NCBI RefSeq assembly: GCF_029407905.1
Contig: NC_073645.1
Span: 49,043,501 to 49,107,500, forward strand
From: Bubalus kerabau
Lineage: Eukaryota; Chordata; Mammalia; Artiodactyla; Bovidae
DNA length: 64,000 nucleotides
Direction of reading: 5' to 3'
The position numbers were made by a program, and so were the translations under genes. This document shows positions 55,296 to 64,000 of this stretch, one piece after another. Positions within the stretch are counted from its first letter, which is position 1. Each line of letters opens with the position of its first letter. The notes beneath the pieces were generated by a model that did not search any database, was not told where the DNA came from, and saw only the letters and a program-made list of their open reading frames with translations.

Positions 55296-55739
55296 GTGAG
55301 TAACGGGATTTCAGGGCAACGCGGTGAACCTCATGAGTCAGTGGTAGGCAGTGACGCTGGCCCCGTCTGTCAGCTTTGCGGTATCTTAAAAATCCGAACA
55401 ACTCCTGGCTGCCTTTGCAGTTAGTGCTTTCAGGGAATAAGAGATGGGAGACCACAGTAAAGGGAAGCAGATCTGATCGTGGAGGAGACAGAAAAGTCAG
55501 TAGCGCGCCCTCTCGTGTCAGGCGAGCACAGCTCTGCCTCGGAACCCTTGCTCCTGGGCGTCACTACCATTTCCTCCATTTTCCATGAATCAAACCATGT
55601 AGCTCATCCTACACACCATCCCTTACTGTCTTCAGTTTCACATAATCTACCTTCAAAGGGGTTTATTTGCCCGCTCAAAACTGGGCTCATCTTTAGGTGG
55701 CGGTAGGGTGACTACTTGTGCACTCAAAACAACCAGGGC

Positions 55740-56165
55740 TATGTGTGTTTGAGATAAGAAATGAGCATAGGCCTTTATCACTATGAATTCCCTCTTAGCG
55801 TTGCTTTTGCTGCCTCGCCAAGTGTTGGTATGTTGTGTTTTCATTTTTCCTTTGTCTCAAGATAATTTTCCATTTCCTCTTTGATTTCCTCTTTGACCCG
55901 TTGGTTGTTCGGGAGTGTGGTTTTCAACTTCCGTGTGTTTGTAGCATTCCAGTTTTCCTTCTGTTCCTGATTTCTAGCTTTACTCTATTGTGGTAGGAAA
56001 AGATACTTGGTATGGTTTCGATATTCTTGAATTTGTTAGTGGTTTTATGACCTAACATGTGATATATCCTCAAGTGCTCCTTGTACACTTGAGAGAAATG
56101 TATATTCTGCTGCATCTACTAGGTGAAATGTTCTGTCTGTGTCAGTTAGGTCCATGATCTATGGT
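55740..56165 (-). mobile_element. Old L1, 5' segment in inverted orientation (ORF2 endonuclease end)
   Basis: The minus frame 55924-56115 carries HMLGHKTTNKFKNIETIPSI and FSYHNRVKLEIRNRRKTG, the last part of the L1 endonuclease. Its 3' limit (low coordinate) stops where the plus segment at 56170 resumes in L1 order. Confidence 0.85.
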
Positions 56166-56169
56166 GCTG

Positions 56170-58075
56170 GCCAGAAAGATCTCCACTAAACAACCCAACG
56201 TTACACTTCAGGGACCTTAAAAACAAACAAAAACTTAAGAGTCTGCAGAAGGAAGGAAATAATAAGGATTGAATAATAAAAATGATTCAACACATGAAAG
56301 TTAGCTAAAGTGATATACTACATTGATTGAATGAAGTACGATTATCTCAATAGAGGCAGAAAAAGCATTTGACAAAATTCAAAACTCGTTTGTGCTAAAA
56401 ACTCAACAAACTTGTATAGAAGGCATGTAACTTAACATAATAAAGGTCATATATTGTCAACTAATATCATACTCAATGATGAGGAACTGAAAACTTCTCT
56501 CTAAGGTTGGAAATAAGACAAGATGCTTACTCTCATCCCTTCTATTTAATCTAATACTGGAAGTCCTGGCCAGACCAGTTAGGTAAGAAAAAGCAGTAAG
56601 AAGGACCCAGATCATAAAGGAAGAAGTAAAATTATCTGTTTGCAGATGATATGTTCATATATGTAGAAAACCCTAAACACTCCACCAAAAACTATTAGAA
56701 CTAATAAATTCAGGAAAGTTGCAGGATACAACGTGGGAAAAAAAGTTGAATTTCTATACATACTACCTGTAAAAGAAATTATGAAGACAATCCCATTTAT
56801 AATAGCATAAAAATAAATAAAATATTTAGGAATAAAATACACCAAAATCAACTCATAATGCACTAAAGACTTAAACCTAAGGGCTGAAACCACAAAACTC
56901 CTAAAGGAAACCATAGGAGAAGAACTTTTAAACATTGGCCTTGGCAATGATTTCTTGGAAATGACACCAAAAGTCAAGTAGACTACATCAAACTAAAAAG
57001 CATTTACACAACAGAGGAAGGGAGCAGTAGAATGAAAAGATAGCCTATGAAGTGGGGGAATAAATTTTTCAACCCCAGGTCTGATAAGGGATTAATATCA
57101 ACAATATTTGAGAAACTCCTACAATTGTATAGCAAAAATACAAACAAATGCAAATAAACCAATTAAAAAATGATCCAACGACTTAAATAGACATTTCTCC
57201 CAAGAAGACAGACAGATGGCCAGTAGGTACATGAAAAGATGCTCAACGTCAGGAGCCATCAGGAAATGCAAATCAAGACCACAGTGGGCCATCAGCTTAT
57301 ACCCGTTGGATGGCTGTTATTTAAAAACAAAACAACAAGAAAGATAAACATACGTTTTCAAGAAGGTAGAGAATTTGGGACTATTGTACACAGCTGGTGG
57401 GATTGTAAAATGGCGCATCCGCTATGGAAAACGGCATGGAGGTTCCCCAATAAATTAAAAACAGAAGGGTCCCATGCTCCAGCAATCTTACTCCAGGTTG
57501 CTTATCCTGATGAACTGGAATCAGAATCTGGATAAGGCAGGCACTCCCACGTTAACTGCAACACTGTTCACAGCAGTCAGGTGCAGAAGAGACCTGTACA
57601 TCCACCGATGGAAGAACGGGTGAAGGAAACGTGGTGTGTATGTGTGTACAATGAGATACTGTTCAGTGAGAGAAGGCTTGTCATATGCAAAGGGAAGAAA
57701 GACCCTGAAGACCGTTGTTAGATGTGAAATAAGCTGCAATTCATGGGGTCGCAAAGAGTCGGACACGACTGAGCGACTGAACTGAACTGAAGCCAGTCAT
57801 AGATGGACAAATACCACATGAGTCTTCTTATATGAGGTCTCTAAAGGAGTCAAACTCCTTAGAGCAGAGAGCAGAGGGGTGGTTGCTAGGGGCAGGGGTC
57901 AGCCGGGGGAGCCATGGAGGTGCTGATCAGAAGCTAAATTAATGTTTCATTTTTGCATGATGCGTGCGTTCTGGAGATCTGCTGTTGTACATATTAACGT
58001 ACAATTAACGATGCTGTGTTGTACGTGTAAAAATTGAAGAAGGTAGATCTCATCTTGCTGGACTCTACAACAAAA
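56170..58075 (+). mobile_element. Old L1, 3' segment: linker, reverse transcriptase, 3' end
   Basis: It starts in the ORF2 linker (AACAACCCAACGTTACACTT), jumps by an internal deletion to the reverse transcriptase (ATTATCTCAATAGAGGCAGA; TTTGCAGATGATATGTTCAT is the FADD region) and continues through TTGGGACTATTGTACACAGC and CCAATAAATTAAAAACAGAA to the 3' UTR. Many stops and frameshifts make it clearly older than the 19.6-23.9 kb L1. Confidence 0.88.
57725..57791 (+). mobile_element. BovB LINE, extreme 3' end
   Basis: AATTCATGGGGTCGCAAAGA to GCGACTGAACTGAACTGA, about 60 bp, inserted in the L1. Confidence 0.88.
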
Positions 58076-61058
58076 AAGAGAAGTAAAATGATAAGATATT
58101 AGCACAATGAAAGCCATTTTATTAATCAGAGAATTAATATAACAAAGAAATTCTCTATTAAAATGTTAGCCGGTATGGTGCACGTATGGGTGTGAGTCCT
58201 GGAGTTGCTAGGGGACCCTGTAAGCAGCTTAAACATCTAGAATCAAAGTACTGGCTCTCGATGTGAAAGATCTTTGCTGCATCCCCAACACAGAGCCCTC
58301 CAGGCTCCGTCCTGTCCTCGATCTTCCTGCCATCCCTGGGGAGAACGCAGGCACCCTGAGTTTCCAGGGAAGAGACCAAGTGAGTCCCTCCCCAGCCCCC
58401 GTCCCGCCGTGACCCTGCCTGGCTGCATGGCCTCTGTCACGTGACTCACAGGGCTTTCCTCACTTAGCTTTCTAGGCTGTAAGATAAAGAGGTTGGGTGG
58501 AAGCTTCCAAGAGCCTTCCAAGCCTGAAGTTCAATAATTCCTGTTATATATATATATATGATGATCTCTGTAGGGAAAAGCTCAGGCTCCTCGGATAGGG
58601 AGGAGGACTTCTCATGATTCATTTTAATTGATCTGGCTCTGACGGGTGCATCTGTCATGTTTCCTGGCAGGTCACAGACTTCAGGCCTCCTGCCAGGAAA
58701 GTTCCGTGGATAGCCCCATTCAAGGGAGGGGCAGGGGAAGGCAGGCAGGGATGGAGGGAGTTGTTCTCGGCTGGACAAGTGGGAGCCGGGGGCTTTTCCA
58801 GATGCCAGGGTCCAAGTATGCTATGGGTTCCGCCTTCTGTGGCTGGGCCAACAGCGGGCACCCAACGTGCTTCTGCACCAGGGCCCTCTCTGAACTCACC
58901 TTTCACCCCGGCCCTTCCTGAGAGAGCGGCCGCACATTCTTCTGAATTATCCAGTGTCAACTCTAAAGTCCAAACTGGGAGCTAGTCTGTTTTCCCTAAA
59001 AGTACAGTTCCAAGTGTGTTTTCAAATGCTTCCTTCCAAAATACCTCGGTAGTCTTTTTTTCATTTAGGATAAGAAGAGACAGCCATCCTGGCAGATACT
59101 CAGACAGGTTATTAACACGCTAAAATGCTTCCTTCTTGTTTGATTAGTAGCTCCTGTCTCAGCTCAGCTCACCCAAGACTGTCTCCTCCTCTCTGGCCTT
59201 CAACTGAAGGACCCCTTCCTGGCACAGAGAGAGCCTCCAAAAGCCAGCTTGAGCCCTGGCTGAGCAGAACAATGGGCACTCCTGACACTCGGGTTGTCTT
59301 TCTTTCTTTTTTTTTTTTAATTCAAAGTGTTTCGAGGTCGTCTCTGGAATCCCTGACATTGATCACTGTTTGAAACTGACCGCTCGTGCTCTGTGTGATT
59401 TCAGTGAAGCAAGGTGAGACGGCCCCAGGGAAGTCTGAGCTCCTCTGTGAAGCCATCTCCGGGTCTTCATGAAGGCTCCACCAGTCAGCACGGTGGGCTC
59501 TCTTAACATCACCTGTCGTTTTGCTCCAAGTAGGCTGAGTTGAGCAAGATAACAGAGACTTTTGATTTGCAATGTAAATGATGCCATTAAGAGAGAATGT
59601 GTCCAATTCCTCCCTATCCGTTGCTGCTGATTCACACATCAGAGCTGTGTTTGGCAGCTTTTCACCTAGGACCTTTGACTCTGCAAAAGAAGCGGCCAGG
59701 AGGTCAAGTGTAAACCTAAACCGTGACCGTGATCCATGAAGGGCAGGAATATGGTAACAGAAAGAAATAATCATCAACCCACGTGATTGGGTTCCTTGTT
59801 TATAAAATAATAATTATTTTTGAATGTTTAAAGAATAATAAACATATCAGCTGCTCACAAGATCAGGCCCAAGCAGCCCCTCAAAATGGCTAAGGCCAGC
59901 TCGGGGGGTCACCACCCTGAGGTCACTTCATGGGGTCACCTCCGGCCACCTGGCTCTTTGTTTGCTGTTGTGAATCTCACGTGTCGGAGCCTGCCTGCTA
60001 AGTGTCACTGCTGAGGCCACCACTCTGGATATTTACGACAGCATGTTTCAGTTTCTCAAGATGTACACAACCTATTTTCTACACAGTCTTTTTATAGAAT
60101 TTTTTTTTTCTCAAATGGGTTCAAGTTTGGGACCACATTGGCATTCTGATCGAGCCAGCTCCACCGAGAAAATAAAAAAAAAAATACAAGTCAGATATAT
60201 TCATCCTCTTAAAATTACTTACCTATCACCCGGAGCCAAATACACCCTGAGAAGACTTTTTCCTTGAGTCTTGTGTGCCGCGTGCATGATTCAGAACCCG
60301 CCTCCGTACAGAGCAAGCTTCAGAGCAAGGATCCGGGGTCTCTGTTCCTGAATTTCATGCAAGTACAGACAGCGCTGCCCCATGGGACGGAGCAGCATGT
60401 CCTGGTTCTTTTTTTTTTTTTTCCTCCCATACCTGTTATATTTTGAGTGCAAAAGGAGAAATCAAAGGCAGACTCTCTCCCAAAAAGAGGGGGAGAAATG
60501 TGCTTATTTACCCAGCTCTTGAGTTATTTATCAAAGCGCGCTCTGTGCAGCAGCCCACGGAGCCCCCATCTCCCTTTGCCTTTCTCACCTCGATTTACAT
60601 TTTGTTTATTACATACAGCACCCTGGAGCCGCAGTCGCTGGGATGTGGCCAGAACAAATGTGCTTGCAGGAGATCTTTATCTGCCAGGCTGGGCCTGGGG
60701 TATTTGTCATGCAGAGATTCCCTTCGGGGGTATTTTTGGAGACTTGGAAAAATTGTGTGTTTCCCATTAAAACAGTGGGCGGGCTCTGTTTGACGGGGTC
60801 ATGGAAATTTTGGCTCTTGTCTACCTTTGTGTATATGAAGATTTTCCCAGAATTAGACGATGTTTAACATTTAACGTCCCGGATTTCTGAACACTCGTGA
60901 TCCTCAAGAGATCTTCCAGACACCCCGGGGGAAGGTTGCTCAGGAGGCAGAAGCCAGCCCCTCCCTGAGACAGAGCGGTCTGGTTCCCAAAGAATGAGCT
61001 CCGTGTTTTGTCATGAGAAGAAAGACTCCCGGTGGGGTTTTAAGAATTGGGGAGTGGT
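58076..61058. other. Unique intron sequence, 3 kb
   Basis: A short (TA)n run at 58543-58558 and poly(T)/poly(A) runs near 59308, 60102, 60172 and 60410. 60640-60870 is repeat-free and looks composition-wise like conserved non-coding DNA. No exon recognised. The acceptor/donor pair around 59405-59413 is discussed under findings. Confidence 0.5.
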
Positions 61059-61071
61059 AACCAGGAATTTT

Positions 61072-61190
61072 GGACCCGAATTTGAGCAAACTCCGGAAGA
61101 TAGTGAAGGACAGAAGAGGCTGGAGGGCTACAGCCCATGGGGGTCGCAAAGAGGCAGACGTAACTTAATGACCGAAAACAACAAACAACA
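61072..61190 (+). mobile_element. BovB LINE 3' end with target duplication
   Basis: GAGCAAACTCCGGAAGATAG to GGGGTCGCAAAGAGGCAGAC and an (AAC)n tail. AACCAGGAATTTT (61059-61071) and AACCAGGAGTTTG (61191-61203) flank it. Confidence 0.85.
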
Positions 61191-61203
61191 AACCAGGAGT
61201 TTG

Positions 61204-62934
61204 GCAGAGGTGACCAGAGGTGAAAGAGTCCCGTTGTGATCCGATAATTAGCATGTTCTTCCATTGTCTCAAAAGGACCCAAACAGAAAAATAAGTCCTC
61301 TTTTTCTTGAAGTCTACAGTTCAAGAGTCACCTTGATCTCCATTGATTCCAAGCCTGATTTCATCATTAAATTTGAACAAGAGATGCTCCAGGGGAAATC
61401 CATAATGCAAATGCCAGAACAAGAAAAAAAATAAAAAGATGAATACTGAAGAACTGCATCCAGCGGTCTCTCATCTTGATGACCATTGGTTCTCCAAGGC
61501 TAAACTCGGGGACCTCATTGTGGCTGAGGCTCATCACTGGTACCCAGCCAGCCTGTCCTGCGTTAATAGGAGGAGTAATCATTGGAGATGATCACTGTAA
61601 CAATTACAGTGAATTTGGAGACACCGTTGTTCTTGGAACATACTTTTCCGATCCCTGCATTCACAACCACTTGTTACTATCCTATCCTCTCCTCCCAACC
61701 TGGAGCATTAAAGACTGTCGGGGACAGAGTCCTCTGTGAAACTGCAGTTGTGCTTGATGAACACCTCTCTGTCACCAGCATCTGTTTTCTGAAACTAGCT
61801 CTGGCATTTTTTTAGACATAATACAAGAGAAATGACACCTGAGAGACAGAATATAATAGCATTTTTGAGAGAATGCTTTGCCTCAGTTACATGCCTTTCA
61901 GAAACAATAAGCTTTGGGGGAAGTGATGAAAATTACTTTATATTAGAGCTTTAGTCAAAGTATTATTTATTTAGTAGAGGTTAACAAGATTTTTTTAATA
62001 AGATTTTAGTAGTATTCAGATTCCTTGTTGAATGTCACGTTTTGTGTGTATGTCCACTCAGTACAAATTTCAGAATACATTTCATTTAGGCCACTTAGGA
62101 GGATTGTATGTTTTGTTAAGGGTCTTCATTTATAATAGCCAAATTCGTTTAATGGTTCTCTTTTCTGAAATCTGTATTAGCTGAGTTCTAAGGAAAGCTA
62201 AATTATTTATTGTATCCATTCCATTTCCAGATTATGTAAAAATATTAGTAATATTGATTAACTCTGGGTAAATTACAAGTCTTAATAACATAATGTTGCA
62301 AATAATTCATTCAAGCATTTAACTCTTATGCATTCTTCTATTATATGTTGGAAAGAAATGATATAAATTATAATGGAGTGAAATAAAAATAAATCAGAAA
62401 TTCTGAAATTAAAGATAAGAAGGCAGGAATTTTAAAAGACCTCTTACTGGATAACCCTGCCTCTAAATTTAATTATGTCATTTCACATAAGGCCAACACC
62501 CCCTTTTTTTGGAAATGAGGTTTCCAGAATCTTCTTTCCAGGCATGTGTGGGGAGGAGGAGGGTCTCCCAGCTCCTTCCCTCTGCTGGCTTCTTATCACT
62601 GCAGGTTCTCTGGAAGCTCACCCTCGTCACTCCCAGCCCTCAGGAGTTTAGGTCCAGCAAGGTTTAGGAGCCACTGCCCGGGGGAGGCAAAATGGCAGCA
62701 AAAAAAAAGAAAAAAAATAAAAACTGCGATTTTTGAGTTAGCAGTCGAAAGCAGAGCCCTCGAAAGGTATGATACCAACATTTCCAAAAAAGTAATTGAA
62801 ATAGAAAAGAAAAATAAACAGGTTTGGAACCTGAAAGAAGCCAGTGTCTACTTTCTGAGGGACACATTTTGGAAGCATGTTACTCCAGGAATGCTAGAGA
62901 AAATGACAGGCCCCTGTCCGCTTCAGCTGTGTGT
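61204..62934. other. Unique A+T-rich intron
   Basis: 61800-62480 is A+T-rich, with no recognisable transposon over about 700 bp. No exon. Confidence 0.45.
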
Positions 62935-63045
62935 GTCTGTTTTGTTTGGCTGTTCAGCCAAGTCTTAGTTCCTGGGCCAGGGGTTGAACCCAGGACCACA
63001 GCAGTGTAAGCCATTGTAACCACTGGATCGCTAGGGAGCTCCCAG
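62935..63045 (-). mobile_element. CHR-type SINE, diverged
   Basis: TTTGTTTGGCTGTTCAGCCA, GGCCAGGGGTTGAACCCAGG and CTGGATCGCTAGGGAGCTCC. Confidence 0.8.
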
Positions 63046-63528
63046 CGCCTGGGTAATTGTTAGAGCAGACAGATAAGGGAGCGCTGTGGACAGCCAGCAT
63101 CCTTTCTTTAACGGAGGGTCGGCGAGTGCCACTCCCCTGGAAAGATGCCGTGACAAGCAGGCAGGGAATGGGGGACACGGCCGAGGCTTCAGAATCCCAG
63201 ACCCGGGTTCCCATCCTGCCCCGCTATTTCCAGTGGACAGCATGCCGGTTTAGGGAAGTCTGCAGTCTCTTTGTCTGTAAAACAGAGTTCAGGATGGCCC
63301 CCCACCCTGGGAGAGGGTGGTGCTAATGAGGTGGGAATGTAGGAGAAATCTTGGTACCTTCTGCTCAGTTTTGCTATCAAATATAAGGTCTATTAAATTT
63401 TTTTTAAAGTTCAGTTTTTAAAATTGAAGGAGGCGTGGCTGCCATCTCACAAAATGATGCTGAGAATCAGTGAGGCTCTTTCCATGAGGCTTGTCTTGTA
63501 GTCGTACTTAGTAAATGTCAGCTAACAC
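63046..63528. other. Unique intron sequence
   Basis: Nothing recognised. Confidence 0.4.
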
Positions 63529-63632
63529 TGTAACATTCGTTATCAGTCATGGGGCAATAGTATTTGAGAAGGCTTCTCAAAAGTTGTTTTTAAGCAAATA
63601 CTATTGCCCTGTGAGTCATAATGAATATTATA
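63529..63632. other. Long imperfect hairpin (38-bp stem, 28-nt loop)
   Basis: The two perfect 15-nt arms are GGGCAATAGTATTTG (63552-63566) and CAAATACTATTGCCC (63595-63609). Pairing continues outward in the same register to 63529/63632 with three mismatches, four G-T pairs and no bulge. It could be a pre-miRNA-like hairpin or a palindromic MITE. I recognise neither. Confidence 0.75.
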
Positions 63633-63709
63633 ATCTAATGCTTAAAAAAATTATATCTGGACAAGATAGGTGAGATATAAGATAAAGGAGTTATTTAAAT
63701 AAGCATTTT

Positions 63710-63951
63710 TGGGGACTTCCCTTGCAGTCCAGTGGTTAAGAATCCACCTTCCAATGCAGGGGACACAAGTGTGATCCCGGATCAGGAAACTAAGATCCCA
63801 CATGCCATGGGGCAATTAAGCCTGCATGCTCAACTGCTGAACCTGGGCATCGCAGCTGCAACGAAAGAGCCCTCATGACGCGATGAAGACCCCACCTGCC
63901 TCCACTAAGACCCAACGGAACCAAATAAATAAATATTAAAAATAAGTAAAC
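63710..63951 (+). mobile_element. CHR-type SINE, full length, with target duplication
   Basis: GGACTTCCCTTGCAGTCCAG, ACTAAGATCCCACATGCCAT, GCCTGCATGCTCAACTGCTG (3' unique part) and an AAATAAATAAAT tail. AAGCATTTT flanks it at 63701-63709 and 63952-63960. Confidence 0.93.
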
Positions 63952-64000
63952 AAGCATTTTCGATCACATCGTTAGTCAAAAAAAAAACCCAAGTGCTCTC

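Larger units (their letters stand above)
55296..64000 (+). other. DOCK1: DOCK1 intron downstream of exon C (5' part)
   Basis: At least 8.7 kb of intron follows donor GTGAGT at 55296. It contains an old 5'-inverted L1 (about 55.74-58.08 kb), short BovB and CHR pieces, a long unique A+T-rich stretch and a strong hairpin at 63.53-63.63 kb. Confidence 0.88.

Noticed and set aside
55296..64000. Next DOCK1 exon (residues following YNLG)
   Set aside because: Scanned for a QHKIKF-type coding segment with flanking splice sites and found none, so it is outside the window.

Overview
This window is genomic DNA from a ruminant, most likely a bovid (cattle, sheep, goat or a relative). Evidence: BovB (RTE) LINE copies with their GTTCAGTTCAG-type 3' ends, many tRNA-derived Bov-tA and Bov-A/Bov-A2 SINEs, CHR-type SINEs of the whale-hippo-ruminant lineage, and a relatively young L1. 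These lie over older mammalian layers: L1M, L2, MIR, MaLR LTRs, hAT and Tigger DNA transposons. No bacterial-type genes, rRNA, tRNA genes or CRISPR array are present.

The only protein-coding content I can support is three short plus-strand exons of DOCK1 (DOCK180), a Rac guanine nucleotide exchange factor. They are 35354-35432 (79 bp), 43508-43608 (101 bp) and 55237-55295 (59 bp). Each has consensus AG/GT splice sites, and their phases join into one uninterrupted 79-residue stretch plus the first base of the next codon. The stretch lies between the DHR-1 and DHR-2 domains and matches the DOCK1 sequence as I remember it, rather than DOCK2 or DOCK5. Everything else is intron: at least 35.3 kb upstream, 8.1 kb and 11.6 kb between the exons, and at least 8.7 kb downstream.

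Layout: 1-17 kb is mixed intron with an old L1 end, an interrupted MaLR LTR, L2/MIR remnants, SINEs and a hAT element split by later insertions. 17.5-18.9 kb is an old L1 tail hosting a Bov-tA and a minus-strand BovB. 19.63-23.86 kb is one L1 insertion with a 15-bp target-site duplication, an inverted 5' part (twin priming) and a possible 3' transduction. 24-31 kb holds another old L1 with a BovB inside it, SINEs, and a plus-strand ERV-type LTR at about 30.75-31.61 kb. 33-43 kb surrounds the first exon and has a nested pile of L1, SINE, BovB and microsatellite, a MER2/Tigger fragment, a mariner-type hairpin and a Bov-A2. 47.3-49.65 kb is the longest BovB, with clean duplications. 55.7-58.1 kb is a second, older L1 with an inverted 5' part. 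58-64 kb is mainly unique intron and ends with a striking long hairpin (63529-63632) and a complete CHR SINE.

Points most worth a second look: the 38-bp-stem hairpin near the right end; the inverted L1 with double poly(A) tail; the frame-preserving pair formed by the first two exons (180 nt), flanked by oppositely oriented BovB and SINE copies; interferon-response-like motifs in SINEs; and a CHR SINE ending 54 bp before the third exon. Repeat family names and edges come from recognition by eye, not RepeatMasker, and are approximate to tens of bases unless a duplication fixes them.
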